A DNA stretch of 64,000 nt from Olavius algarvensis associated proteobacterium Delta 3 (lineage in GTDB: Bacteria; Desulfobacterota; Desulfobacteria; Desulfobacterales; CAFBRK01), in NCBI GenBank assembly GCA_903231505.1, contig CAFBRK010000293.1, positions 34,533-98,532 on the forward strand, written 5' to 3'. The notes below the pieces were generated by a model. That model was not told the origin of the DNA, did no database searches, and was given only the letters and a program-made list of their open reading frames with translations. Shown here one piece after another: positions 34,652-44,516 of this stretch (its first letter is position 1; the number at the start of each line of letters is the position of its first letter). The position numbers were made by a program, and so were the translations under genes.

Positions 34652-35854
34652 TCAGATTTGGACGAGTTTGATGAGTGTGATCTCGGACGGAGCGCCAAAT
34701 CGGATCGGCGGTCCCCAATAGCCGGTCCCCCGACTGACGTATACCTGGGTATTTTCAAAGCGATGGAGGCCGGCAATAAATGGCTGCGTCAGTCTCACGA
34801 GAATCGGCCAGGGCCAGAACTGACCGCCATGGGTATGACCGGAAATTTGAAGGTCAAATCCGGCTGCCGCGGCCTCGTAAATACTTTTTGGCTGGTGGGC
34901 CAGGAGAAGCTTGACATGGGCGGGCTCGGCGCCCCTTAGCGCACGTGCCGGGCTCGATGCTTGGTGGGGATTGAAATTTCCGGCCCGGTAGTCGGTGACA
35001 CCCGCCACAAGCAAACGCCCGTTGCCGTGGCGAATGATGCGGTGCTCGTTGAGCAGCACCCGGTGTCCCAGATCCTTGACTTTTCGAATCCATTGGTCGG
35101 CTCCGGAGTAATACTCATGATTCCCCGTGACAAAGAAACTCCCGTAGGTCGAGCGGAGTCTGCTGAGGGGCTCGACGTGATAGGCCAGGCGTTTGACGGA
35201 CCCGTCCACGAGATCGCCGGTGTGGGCGACGATATCCGGTTGAAGCCGATTGACGGTGTCGACCACCCTCTCGACAAACGGGCGGTGGATGGTAGGGCTC
35301 ACATGAATATCGGTGATCTGGACAATCCGAAACCCCCCAAGATCCTCAGGAAGATTTTCGATGGGCACGTTGACCTCCCTGACATCCGGGACACTCATGG
35401 CTTCGGCAACGCCGACGCCGGTGAGGATCGCTGCGACCGTGGTGATGCCGGTGGAGACCCCATAGCCGAGAAAACGCCGGCGCGAGGGGTCGGCAGGCGA
35501 GGCCATAACGGGTTCAGAGGGCTTCGGATTTCGGATACGTTCTTTTAGATACACTTGGATTCCGATAACTAACCGGACGGTGTCCCGGAGGATGGCAAGA
35601 CAGAACAGAAAGCTCAGAAATCCCATACCGAGATATCCGACCCACACGACGGATCCGACCAGGGCCGATTCGTGACCCGCCTTTCGCAGCAGGATCGTTG
35701 CCGGCATCAGAAGCAGGATGCAGACAACAGCCCCCGCGCCCAGCGCTTTCCCCCACCGTTGAACCCGGGTGGCGGAGAGGAGGCTCCATGCGAGATAGGT
35801 GCCGAAAGCCACAGCCAAGAGAAAATAAATTGAGAAAAATATAAACATGTTCAT
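34652..35854 (-). CDS. Metallophosphoesterase with membrane helices
   Basis: 400 residues. Three or four N-terminal helices and SRRRFLGYG (a Tat-like motif at about 125) precede a calcineurin-like phosphoesterase domain: VQITDIHV, HTGDLVDG, FVTGNHEYYSG, LLLAHQP and ISGHTHGGQFWPW, the full set of metal ligands. Similar enzymes act on lipids or lipid-linked substrates such as UDP-diacylglucosamine, but specificity is not visible. Its start lies 12 bases past the end of a cysteine-rich small gene on the same strand. Confidence 0.88.
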   Translation of the reverse strand: MNMFIFFSIYFLLAVAFGTYLAWSLLSATRVQRWGKALGAGAVVCILLLMPATILLRKAGHESALVGSVVWVGYLGMGFLSFLFCLAILRDTVRLVIGIQVYLKERIRNPKPSEPVMASPADPSRRRFLGYGVSTGITTVAAILTGVGVAEAMSVPDVREVNVPIENLPEDLGGFRIVQITDIHVSPTIHRPFVERVVDTVNRLQPDIVAHTGDLVDGSVKRLAYHVEPLSRLRSTYGSFFVTGNHEYYSGADQWIRKVKDLGHRVLLNEHRIIRHGNGRLLVAGVTDYRAGNFNPHQASSPARALRGAEPAHVKLLLAHQPKSIYEAAAAGFDLQISGHTHGGQFWPWPILVRLTQPFIAGLHRFENTQVYVSRGTGYWGPPIRFGAPSEITLIKLVQI

Positions 35855-35866
35855 GGGAATGCCCGG

Positions 35867-36064
35867 TCAGCAATGCTCAAAGATCGCGCAGCATTCTTCA
35901 CAGGGATCCTGGACGCAATCCTTTGGCTCATTCCCGAGGAAGGTGCACGGATCCAGAAAACATCCGCACGCATCGGCTTCGAAGCACAGGCCGGGATCCT
36001 CCGGATCCCAGCGGCACCCGAATTCCGCGGCGGAATCTCTGAACGTATCGGATGTAGTGGACAT
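35867..36064 (-). CDS. Small cysteine-rich protein
   Basis: 65 residues with ten Cys (17, 27, 33, 35, 40, 50, 55, 58, 59, 65): FGCRWD, DACGCFLDPC and CVQDPCEECC. No signal peptide. Acidic. It looks like a metal-binding or disulfide-rich protein and ends in Cys. GGGTAA precedes the ATG. It may share a transcript with the metallophosphoesterase 12 bases on. No family recognised. Confidence 0.6.
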   Translation of the reverse strand: MSTTSDTFRDSAAEFGCRWDPEDPGLCFEADACGCFLDPCTFLGNEPKDCVQDPCEECCAIFEHC

Positions 36065-36711
36065 GGTTTACCCTTTTGTTACTGGATTATTTTCGATAGC
36101 CCACGGCACAAAAGCCCAGGTGGGCAACATCGTCTGTCAATCAGGTGCTTCTCCAATCCGTTGGATAACGGGTCGAAGGGTTCAAAGTAATGAAATAATC
36201 ATTATCGCAGAAGGCACAAGCGACACGCAGGCGGTTTGATCATGACCGAAACCGGTTATAGGTGCTGACATTGCCCTTTGTGCATTTCTGAACGTGTTCA
36301 ATAACCGGCGTGGCATCGGGGATCTCCTGTCGACGTCTTCCTGTCGCATCCGGAGGGGAAAAATGTATCTGGATCACTATCTGTAGTGTGCCATATCGCT
36401 TGACCTACCATATAATGTATAGTAAGATGAAATGATCCTATTTGTACGGAACCGGAAACAAAAGTAAGGAATAAGCCTATTATACCCCCTCCCGTTGAAT
36501 CCCTCTGGTTCGGCGCTGCTCACCACGAGCCACCAGGGGAGGGAGAGATATGTCCTCCCCCTTGATGGGGGAGGCTTGCCCTATTGAATGCCGCCGCTGG
36601 CGGCATCTGCGAAGCAGGGATTGAACAGGGTAACGCGGGGGGGACAGAATGGCCAATTTCCGCATCCTTGGTTTTGTTTATAGGTCCGAATTTCTATGAG
36701 AGGGCCGGAAC
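36065..36711. other. Intergenic region with a CCTCCCCC hairpin
   Basis: No coding frame with family character. Its main feature is the inverted repeat described at 36484-36580. The rest is AT-richer than the genes around it and shows nothing I can name. Confidence 0.5.
36484..36580. repeat. Intergenic CCTCCCCC inverted repeat, copy 1
   Basis: CCTCCCCC-TTGAT-GGGGGAGG (36554-36574) is a perfect hairpin. It is preceded by a looser CCCCTCCC/GGGGAGGG pair at 36484-36545. The same kind of element recurs at 46223-46365 and 53895-53980. It resembles the G/C-tract intergenic repeats of many proteobacterial genomes. Confidence 0.7.
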
Positions 36712-37005
36712 ATGGGCATACAGCCGATGGATAAGTCATCTGATAGGACCCCAGACTCGGAGACCGGCGACCCCATCATCGGGGACTTTTGTGCAGGCCT
36801 TTTGGAAAGGAGAGAGCTGGTGGAGATTATTGATCAAGATCGCCGGAGTGGGAAAGACAGGCGAACGGGGTTTGATCGCCGAAAGACCGATGAATCCCCA
36901 CCCGGCGACATGGAGCGACGGAGCGGGAACGAGCGGCGCAGCAACCAGGATCGACGGAAACAGTCGGACCGGCGGGATCACAAGCGCACGATTATCGTCG
37001 TATAG
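36712..37005 (+). CDS. Small DRR-repeat protein
   Basis: 97 residues. The C-terminal two thirds repeat a (G/S)xDRR-type motif: DQDRRSGKDRRTGFDRRK, MERRSGNERRSNQDRRKQSDRR. Such strings occur in many short, uncharacterised proteobacterial proteins and at the N-terminus of some signalling proteins. The protein is very basic. GAGAGGG sits upstream of the ATG. Function unknown. Confidence 0.55.
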   Translation: MGIQPMDKSSDRTPDSETGDPIIGDFCAGLLERRELVEIIDQDRRSGKDRRTGFDRRKTDESPPGDMERRSGNERRSNQDRRKQSDRRDHKRTIIVV

Positions 37006-37484
37006 ATTGGGTGTTTTACGAAACTGTCGCACTGGAAATGTGAGTTGATCAACCCACTTACATCAACATGGGATGTTTTCTGTTAATGGGCCGGTGTCTT
37101 TTCCCTAAAGTATCTTATAGAATCGGCATCGCTCAGGTAATTATTCGTCGTCCTTGAGCAAAATCCAAAATCCGAATTATAGTTCCACTTCCAACGGAAA
37201 AAGCCTGGCCGGGCGCATCCCGATCGTTCACCAGGACCCTTTCCAATTTCACTTTGGCAGACAACCGCTGCTGAAGAGGGACATTTTTGTCAGTAGAGCC
37301 CTGGCCATGCCTTTCCCACCGCCAATCGATCTGACCCTAACAATTAGATATCAATAAAGAATATCGTAGTTTTCATGGCGCTTATGACAGCGGCATGTTT
37401 CTTGCTTCGGTTCAGTGGGCAACGGCAGAGGCAATTCCGGAACACAATTCCGAATCATGTTTGAAACACAGCAGGGGAAATCCA
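37006..37484. other. Intergenic region, no gene supported
   Basis: Short open frames here have no ribosome-binding site or recognisable motif. Nothing distinctive is seen; it must contain the promoter of the protease gene that follows. Confidence 0.45.
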
Positions 37485-39089
37485 ATGACCGAAAAGGTAT
37501 TTTACGATTCAACACATAACGCGCTGTTTCGATGCCCGGAATGTCACAAGGAGAAGACCGATAACGTCACCGGGCAACTTCTCTCGTCTGTTTCGCCGAC
37601 GATCACGCGTACGTGCGATTGCGGCCATATTTTTCAGGCCTCTCTCGAGTGGAAAGATTCTGAGGATACCGGTGTAGTGGAAACGGATGCTTCCAAAGCC
37701 GTTTCCGACGCCCCGAAATCACATGAGGCCGGGCCGGAGGCAATGCAACCGGATGAATTGGTTCTCGAAGGGCAGGTGTCGCATGAACCCGTTTCTGATA
37801 GCCCCCTCGCGATAGAGGGCGTCGGATTAGCCATGATTACCTGTCCCAAATGCCAAAAGGAACAGCCCCAGGCACAGGAGTGTGCATACTGCGGGATTAT
37901 CATGGCCAAATACCGGGGCGATACCCCCAAAGCCCTCGATCCCAGCGAGACGATCGTTTTAAGAAGGCCTCCCAAGAAGAAGAAAAATAAAAAGCTGCGC
38001 CTGGCCTGCGCCGCAGCTTCCGTACTGATTCTGATCGCTGCCGCGCTGGTCGGCTACAACACTTTCCTGCGCAGCATGACAACGGATGAAATCGTTGCCA
38101 AAACAGAACGTTCCATCGCTCTCATCAAGCACTCCCAGGGAAACGGATCGGCTTTTCTCGTTTCACCCAACCTACTGGTGACGAACTACCATGTGGTTTC
38201 GGAAGTTTTGCCGGATGAGATTGAAATATACTTTCCTGCCGTATCCGAGCAGGTTCGATATGTGAAACGGGTGGTTTTTTTTGACGAATACCGTGACCTG
38301 GCGATTCTGGAGGTGGAAAGCGATCAGAAACCGCTGCCATTGTCTGTCGCCGGCGGATTGAAAAAAGGAGAGGATCTTATCATCATCGGCAGCCCCGGCG
38401 TGTCCAATACCGTTTTGCCCAATTCCGTGACCCGGGGTAGTTTGAACAACGAACTCTTGATCGACGGAAAACGATTTTTACAGATCAGTGCAGCCGTCAA
38501 CCCCGGAAACTCCGGCGGCCCGGCCATGAATTTTCGTGGCGAAGTGGTGGCGATCATCACACTCAAGGCATCCGCCCAGGAAGGCATCACCTTTGGCGTC
38601 CCGATGGATGAGGTAGGGGCTGTTCGCTACAGGGTGGCACGGTTCAGCGATGAGGAGAAGGACAAGGTCGACGGTTTCTTCCTGGCCAATCTGGTCTACA
38701 AACGGCTCTTTAATCATGCATCGGCGAATCTTCACGCCATGAAATTATATGCACAGGGTATGCAGCTCGCAGAACGGAACAATCTGCCACCGTCGGACGG
38801 GCTTGACATTGTCAGACGGAAAATCGACTCCGGCCTGGCGAAATTGACGGATCAGGCAACCCTGAATGCAATGGACGATAGTCTTTCAGTGATTCAGTCG
38901 CGCTCGGATATCGGCAGTAAGATAACAACCAATATGGTCAAATTACGGGCATTGACTGAGGAGATTCGAAAGACTACGAAAAATCCTACGGGCGATCCGG
39001 AATCCTATGCTCAAAATATTAAACGGTTTCGCAGCCGACTGTATAGTCTGTCTGAAAATCTGGAGATGGCACTGGTGATCGACTGGTAG
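37485..39089 (+). CDS. Membrane-anchored trypsin-like serine protease with two zinc ribbons
   Basis: 534 residues. The cytoplasmic N-terminus has two zinc ribbons: CPECHKEK...CDCGH (about 15-55) and CPKCQKEQ...CAYCG (about 122-140). One helix (LRLACAAASVLILIAAALVGY) leads to a trypsin-like domain with the catalytic His in TNYHVVSE, Asp in YRDLAILEVE, and Ser in NPGNSGGPAM. No PDZ domain follows, only a helical C-terminal stretch of about 170 residues. GGGGAAA precedes the ATG at 37485; the frame to 37395 is leader. The target is unknown. Confidence 0.85.
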   Translation: MTEKVFYDSTHNALFRCPECHKEKTDNVTGQLLSSVSPTITRTCDCGHIFQASLEWKDSEDTGVVETDASKAVSDAPKSHEAGPEAMQPDELVLEGQVSHEPVSDSPLAIEGVGLAMITCPKCQKEQPQAQECAYCGIIMAKYRGDTPKALDPSETIVLRRPPKKKKNKKLRLACAAASVLILIAAALVGYNTFLRSMTTDEIVAKTERSIALIKHSQGNGSAFLVSPNLLVTNYHVVSEVLPDEIEIYFPAVSEQVRYVKRVVFFDEYRDLAILEVESDQKPLPLSVAGGLKKGEDLIIIGSPGVSNTVLPNSVTRGSLNNELLIDGKRFLQISAAVNPGNSGGPAMNFRGEVVAIITLKASAQEGITFGVPMDEVGAVRYRVARFSDEEKDKVDGFFLANLVYKRLFNHASANLHAMKLYAQGMQLAERNNLPPSDGLDIVRRKIDSGLAKLTDQATLNAMDDSLSVIQSRSDIGSKITTNMVKLRALTEEIRKTTKNPTGDPESYAQNIKRFRSRLYSLSENLEMALVIDW

Positions 39090-39182
39090 AGCCCCGAGCA
39101 TGTGAAGAGCGGTCCGGGCTGAACCGACCAGGTCTTTAAACTTTATAAAGTGATCAGAATTCATGCAAAGGAAGGCCCAGTC

Positions 39183-39926
39183 ATGAAAATCGCATTAGCA
39201 ATTATGGTGTGCAGCTGCCTCGCACTGATGGCAACCCCGGCAAATTCCGATGAGATCCATCTAAAAGATGGCCGGGTGATCAAGGCGCGGGTGTCCTGGA
39301 ACGCAGGTGATCTCGTAAAGTACGAGAAGTTCGGTGCGGTAATGGGGGTCAACCAGAATCAGGTGTCATACATCATTACCAGGTTTACCCAGAAGCACAG
39401 CGATTCAACCGTATACATGGACGATGGCGGCGACATGTTTTGCAAATTGATTCTTCAGCAGGAAAACAATGTCAGCGGCATCGATTGCATCGGACGGGAA
39501 TCGAATACCGTTCTCGACTCAAAGCGCGTCCTCGCGGTTCTGGAAGGCCCAAAAAGCAGTCACCAGTTCCTGGATCTGCCCGAACAGATTCAAAGACGCT
39601 GGGGTGCTGCAACGGTATATCTCCACAGTGGAGAGGTGCTGCGAGCAAAGAAAATACAGCGTTTGGGCGACAGCCTTATCTGTATCACCCACGACGACCG
39701 TTACGACGTCAAGCTGAGCGATGTGAAAGACATCGGGAAAGGGCATCATCAAATGTCCGGAGGGTATGGGGACGGCGCATCTAAAACCGGGCAGCGGCTT
39801 TTGGTTGGAAGAAAAGAAAAATTGAAACAGCTGGAAACAGATGTTGAAAAGATGCTCATGGACCAGCAGAACCGACTCGGCAGCACCGACAGCGGTGCGG
39901 ACTGGGTCGAGTTCACCAAGCCGTAA
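39183..39926 (+). CDS. Secreted protein of unknown function
   Basis: 247 residues with a signal peptide (MKIALAIMVCSCLALMATPANS). DEIHLKDGRVIKARVSW, then two further segments of similar type (STVYMDDGGDMFCKL, ATVYLHSGEVLRAKK), suggest three repeats of a small beta domain with the pattern xxVxLxDGxxxxxK. A coiled tail ends the protein. The start at 39183 has AAGGAAGG upstream. It lies 93 bases after the protease, same strand, and a strong terminator follows. Confidence 0.75.
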   Translation: MKIALAIMVCSCLALMATPANSDEIHLKDGRVIKARVSWNAGDLVKYEKFGAVMGVNQNQVSYIITRFTQKHSDSTVYMDDGGDMFCKLILQQENNVSGIDCIGRESNTVLDSKRVLAVLEGPKSSHQFLDLPEQIQRRWGAATVYLHSGEVLRAKKIQRLGDSLICITHDDRYDVKLSDVKDIGKGHHQMSGGYGDGASKTGQRLLVGRKEKLKQLETDVEKMLMDQQNRLGSTDSGADWVEFTKP

Positions 39927-39964
39927 TCCTATTCACTCACAGGCGTCCCAGCGCCGGCATCACC

Positions 39965-40009
39965 ATAAAACGCAGCGCCCGCGGTAAATTCGCGGGCGCT
40001 GCGTTTTAT
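39965..40009. terminator. Strong bidirectional rho-independent terminator
   Basis: ATAAAACGCAGCGCCCGCG pairs over 19 bases without mismatch with the sequence at 39991-40009 around a 7-base loop. The arm ends in A-runs and T-runs, so it can stop transcription from either side. It closes the protease-secreted protein transcript. Confidence 0.93.
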
Positions 40010-40637
40010 GACACGGCCGATCCCCCCACCCGTATGTTACTGAGACGCCGGAGCGGGTCGCATCCCAAATTTCCAGAGCGATGAGGGTGGTGCTCCCGGT
40101 TGCTCACACCCCGCCGGGGTGAAATTTTATATAAACCCTCGAAATACTTTCCGATTGCCGGCCGCAACAAAAATGTCATGTTATCTTCCGGTTCAATCGG
40201 TAAAAAGATTATATTTTCTACTCTATCAATGAGTTTATTCATTCGTATACATAACTAAAATAGTCTGTTAGCCTGGAATTAATCTCCGCACGGTATTTCC
40301 ATCCATCTTTTGGTAAAACTTCAGAATTTAAAATATTCCCCAAAAAATCAATCTGTTTTGCTCCTCCTGGTGCCCTATAGACGGGAATGATGGCAAGCTT
40401 GCCCTGCTTGAGGTTGGTTTTTTGCCATGATATATACTATCTTCACCTCCTGGAATCTGTAATCTGAAGTTCCGACATGGAGTATTTCGAATGCCATGCA
40501 GATAGCGATGGAAAAATTTTCTTCCACCGTTGATCGACACTCCTTTTAATGAAATCCGGCGGTGGACGGGAAGGAAAGTTAACAGGTGTAACGAAAGTCT
40601 AGAATCCACAAAAAGACGGGGTCTAACTGCACGCTTG
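40010..40637. other. Intergenic region, no gene supported
   Basis: Two open frames on the minus strand (40006-40242 and 40328-40609) have no recognisable motif and poor starts. Nothing else is seen until the riboswitch that follows. Confidence 0.5.
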
Positions 40638-40722
40638 ATAAAGGCAAATCATCCGAAAGGTTGAGACGCAAAGCCACTGGCCTAAGTCCTGATTCGTCAG
40701 GATACGGCAGCAGGGCTGCCGG
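40638..40722 (+). ncRNA. c-di-GMP-I (GEMM) riboswitch aptamer
   Basis: The conserved elements are in order: AAAGGCAAATC, GAAAGG, then GACGCAAAGCCAC (40654-40676 region), GGCCTAAG, a variable stem TCCTGATTCGTCAGGA, TACGG, and the closing hairpin GGCAGC-AGG-GCTGCC (40706-40720). This is the GEMM-I consensus. It stands 66 bases before the repeat protein start. The space between contains another stem (CTGTAC...GTACAG) near the GGAGG, so control may be at translation. No poly-T terminator is seen. Confidence 0.88.
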
Positions 40723-40787
40723 GCAGAGGCAGCACCTTCAACGGTCGCTGTACTTTGAACGGTACAGTACCGATTGGAGGTCTCCCC

Positions 40788-43700
40788 ATGCAGAAGACAT
40801 TAAGCAGTATACAATATTGCTTTATCCCTCCGCGCGCCATTTCGGTTGTTTTACTCGGCCTCGCCATATTTCTCTGCTTCACATCATGGGCATCCGCTGC
40901 CACACTTCGCTGGGATGCCAATTCAGAATCGGATCTCGCCGGGTACATTCTTTACTACAAAACAGGCGTTTCAGGAGCGCCATATGATGGCAGCGGATTG
41001 ACCCAGGGTAATTCGGGTGTACAGCTGCCGGTTGAAAACTTGTTGAATCCCTTGGAGCCGGAATTTACTCTGTCCGGGTTTGAACCGGGACAGACATACT
41101 ATTTTACGGTGACCGCATACGACCGGGCGGGCAATGAAAGCGGATATTCGAATGAAGAAAAATACGATTCACCGGCCACAGGATCGTTCTATTCCATAAA
41201 TGCCACCTGCAGCCTCAATGGTAGTATTGCTCCTTCAGGTGTTTCTGTAGTCTCCCCAGGCACCGCTATGGAGTTTCAGATTTCTCCCGATCCCGGATTC
41301 TACGTCGAAGATGTCACGGTGGACGGGGTGTCCGTCGGTCCTGTAAGTTCCTACTCCTTTACAAATATCGATGCCGATCACGCCATCCATGCCAGATTCG
41401 CATCCATCCCGACGATGACTATCATATCGACATCAGCGCCCAATGGAACCATCTCGCCATCAGGCGAGGTAGAGGCTACCCGGGGAAGTAATAAAACCTA
41501 CACCATGAGCCCAAACCCCGGGCATCACATTGTCGACATACTGGTTGACGGCGTCTCAGTGGGGGTGGTGGGCACCTACACCTTCGAGAACATAACAAAT
41601 CCTCATTCAATCCATGCAGTGTTCGGCATCGATACCTTTTCGGTGACGTCAAGCTTCGAAGGAACCGGAAGTATCTCTCCGTCAGGCACTGTGGCTCTGA
41701 CCCGTGGAAGCGACCAAACGTATATCATGACCGCCGATGCCGGCCATCACATCGCTGATGTACTTGTGGATGGGGCCGCGGTGGGGGCGGTGAGCACCTA
41801 CACCTTTAATAACATCGCCGAACCTCACGCGATCCACGCGGTGTTTGCCGTCGACACCTTTATTGTGAACGCCGGCGCGGAAGGTGGCGGAAGCATATCT
41901 CCGTCAGGAGCCATGGAACTGGCCCATGGCGGCAATCAAACCTACACAATCGCTGCCGATGCCGGCCATCACATTGTCGATGTGCTGGTGGACGGCATCT
42001 CCGTGGGAGCCGCGGGCAGCTACGTCCTTGAGAACATCACCGGACCACACACCATCCATGCGGTATTCGCTGTCAACATGTTTGCCGTGGCTGCCGGCTC
42101 GGAAGGGTCTGGAAGTATCTCCCCATCGGGTTCCCTGCAACTGGAGTTCGGCAGCACCCAGACCTATACGATCGCGGCCGATACCGGCCATCACATTGCC
42201 GATGTGCTGGTCGACGGCATCTCCGTGGGGGCGGTGGGCACATACACGTTTGAAAGCATCGCTGTTTCTCATACGATACACGCGGTTTTCGGCATCGATA
42301 CCTTTTCGGTAACGTCAAGTGCTGAAGCCGGCGGCACCATTACGCCATTCGGACTGCAGGAGGTGAACTACGGCAGTAACCAGACCTACACGATCACCGC
42401 CGATGCCGGTCATCACATCGCCGATGTAATGGTGGATGGTGTTTCCGTGGGAGCTGTGGGTAGCTACACCGTCAGGAATATTACAGAACCGCGGACGATC
42501 CACGCGATGTTTGCCGTGGACACCTTCACCGTTGCGGCAAGCTCGGAAGGATCAGGAACTATCACTCCGCCGGGCACCCTGGAACCGGAGTTCGGCAGCA
42601 ACCAAACGTATACCATCACTGCCGACACCGGTCATCACGTAGCCGACGTACGGGTCGATGGCGCTTCGGTGGGGGCGGCAGGCAGCTACACGTTTGAACG
42701 CATTTCAGGATCCCACACGATTCATGCCGTATTTGCCGTCGACACGTTCACAATATCCGCCGGTTCGGAAGGGAACGGGACAATATCGCCGTCAGGTTTC
42801 GTGGAAGTTCCCTACGGCAGTAGCCAGGTTTTTACAATCTCGCCGGATCAGGGGTACACGGTGGATGCTGTTCGTGTGGATGGCGTCCCGATCGGGGACG
42901 CGGCGACCTATACGTTTACGGATGTAACGGGGGATCATCAAATCCATGCACAATTCGTTATGGAGCCCCGGGCCCCCATCGCCGATGCCGGACCCGACCA
43001 GACGGTTAATGAAAGGACGCACGTGCAATTGAACGCTTCCAATTCGATCGATTTCGATGATGGTATCGAGCGATTTCGCTGGGAGCAGGTGGGTGGCGTA
43101 CCTGTGGAGATATCCTCAAACGGTCCCAACGCACCGGAAGCTGCGTTTACGGCCCCGGATGTGGGAGAGGACGGCGAATCTCTGGTCTTTCGGGTCACCG
43201 TGACCGACTATTCCGGTAAGACCGGCACGGATGAGTGCATCGTCAATGTGTCGTTGGTGAACATGCCTCCTCTGGCGGATGCGGGGGAAACCCAGACGGT
43301 TGCCGAGGGGAGTTTGGTTGCCCTCGACGGTTCCGAGTCCCATGATCCGGACGATGGCGTTTCATCCTATTTCTGGAGTCAGATAGAAGGGGTTCCGGTG
43401 ACCCTGTCGAATCCAAACATTGAAAATCCGACGTTTCTCGCCCCCGATGTCCTTTCGGAGAGCGTCTCGCTTAAATTCCGGTTGGAGGTATCCGATACGG
43501 GCGGGTTGATATCCCGGGATGTCTGCACCGTAAATGTGTCCTGGGAAAATGACCCCCCGCAGGCCGATGCCGGGGAGGATCTGATCGTCACCGGCGGCAT
43601 GGTTGTGCTGGACGGCTCCGGTTCTATGGACCGGGATGACGGTATTGCCCAATATCGGTGGAAACAGCTCACAGGTCCGCCCGTAGTCTTATCAGACACC

Positions 43701-44444
43701 ACGGCAGCTGCCCCGGGGTTCACGGCTCCGGTAGTCGAGGAAGATCACACCATCTCATTTATGCTGACTGTTATGGATTCCGCCGGACTGCAGGATTCTG
43801 ACACATGTCAGGTCCTCATTAGCGGGTCTGTCCCGGCGCCCCAGGAAACCTATGAAATCATAATTGATTTTACCAATAAAACGGGCGCGTGGAAAAAACT
43901 AGGGCATTCAGCGGAGTTTGATATTGGAGATAGCGGTCAAAGAATCAGGGTTACCTCCTGGGGTAAGGATGCCGACATCGGCAATGCCGAGCCAATGGAT
44001 GTTACCGTGACGAATAAGAAGGGCCTGGGCGTTGCAGACGGTAAAGCTCAGTCCTCGATCGGTACCGGCGGGAACAAATATACGGAATGGCTGATATTCG
44101 AGTTGCCCGATCCCGGCTGGAATTTCAGGAGTATCGAACTTGCAAATGTCCAGCTGGAACGCAAAATTGCAGGCGACATCAAGAAATTGGGGCCTGTCAA
44201 GATAGCGTTGTACAACCCTGCGCCGGTGGCGGTCGTCGCCGGGGCAAATAGCGGCGTAAACACCACTATCGAAATCGATCCCGCTTATATTCTGGAAAAT
44301 GGAAATGTCGTTGAGCTTATGGACTATGAAAGCAGCGGAAATCCGGGCCTGTTGATCGGCAGTTCTTTATGGACTGTGGATGGCTACGCGGCACCACAAC
44401 CAGGTTTTTTTGTTATCGGTATCACGGTCGCTAAAAACCCATAA
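40788..44444 (+). CDS. Large repeat surface protein (FN3, eight 73-residue repeats, three PKD-like domains)
   Basis: 1,218 residues. A signal sequence is followed by a fibronectin-III-like domain (SDLAGYILYYKTG, about 45-130). Eight tandem repeats of about 73 residues occupy 41196-42962, each with GSISPSG, GSNQTYTI, GHHIADVLVDG and TIHAVFAV motifs. Three PKD/K319L-type domains (ADAGPDQTVNE, ADAGETQTVAEG, ADAGEDLIVTGG) follow, then a beta-rich C-terminal domain. No LPxTG or VPxP sorting signal. The GEMM riboswitch upstream suggests c-di-GMP control of an adhesin-like matrix protein. GGAGG lies eight bases before the ATG. Confidence 0.85.
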   Translation: MQKTLSSIQYCFIPPRAISVVLLGLAIFLCFTSWASAATLRWDANSESDLAGYILYYKTGVSGAPYDGSGLTQGNSGVQLPVENLLNPLEPEFTLSGFEPGQTYYFTVTAYDRAGNESGYSNEEKYDSPATGSFYSINATCSLNGSIAPSGVSVVSPGTAMEFQISPDPGFYVEDVTVDGVSVGPVSSYSFTNIDADHAIHARFASIPTMTIISTSAPNGTISPSGEVEATRGSNKTYTMSPNPGHHIVDILVDGVSVGVVGTYTFENITNPHSIHAVFGIDTFSVTSSFEGTGSISPSGTVALTRGSDQTYIMTADAGHHIADVLVDGAAVGAVSTYTFNNIAEPHAIHAVFAVDTFIVNAGAEGGGSISPSGAMELAHGGNQTYTIAADAGHHIVDVLVDGISVGAAGSYVLENITGPHTIHAVFAVNMFAVAAGSEGSGSISPSGSLQLEFGSTQTYTIAADTGHHIADVLVDGISVGAVGTYTFESIAVSHTIHAVFGIDTFSVTSSAEAGGTITPFGLQEVNYGSNQTYTITADAGHHIADVMVDGVSVGAVGSYTVRNITEPRTIHAMFAVDTFTVAASSEGSGTITPPGTLEPEFGSNQTYTITADTGHHVADVRVDGASVGAAGSYTFERISGSHTIHAVFAVDTFTISAGSEGNGTISPSGFVEVPYGSSQVFTISPDQGYTVDAVRVDGVPIGDAATYTFTDVTGDHQIHAQFVMEPRAPIADAGPDQTVNERTHVQLNASNSIDFDDGIERFRWEQVGGVPVEISSNGPNAPEAAFTAPDVGEDGESLVFRVTVTDYSGKTGTDECIVNVSLVNMPPLADAGETQTVAEGSLVALDGSESHDPDDGVSSYFWSQIEGVPVTLSNPNIENPTFLAPDVLSESVSLKFRLEVSDTGGLISRDVCTVNVSWENDPPQADAGEDLIVTGGMVVLDGSGSMDRDDGIAQYRWKQLTGPPVVLSDTTAAAPGFTAPVVEEDHTISFMLTVMDSAGLQDSDTCQVLISGSVPAPQETYEIIIDFTNKTGAWKKLGHSAEFDIGDSGQRIRVTSWGKDADIGNAEPMDVTVTNKKGLGVADGKAQSSIGTGGNKYTEWLIFELPDPGWNFRSIELANVQLERKIAGDIKKLGPVKIALYNPAPVAVVAGANSGVNTTIEIDPAYILENGNVVELMDYESSGNPGLLIGSSLWTVDGYAAPQPGFFVIGITVAKNP

Positions 44445-44516
44445 ATCCGATTCAACAAAGCCCTGCTTAACAAGGGGAGGTTTACTTCAGGCTGTCCTGT
44501 CCCTTTCCGGCCAGGC

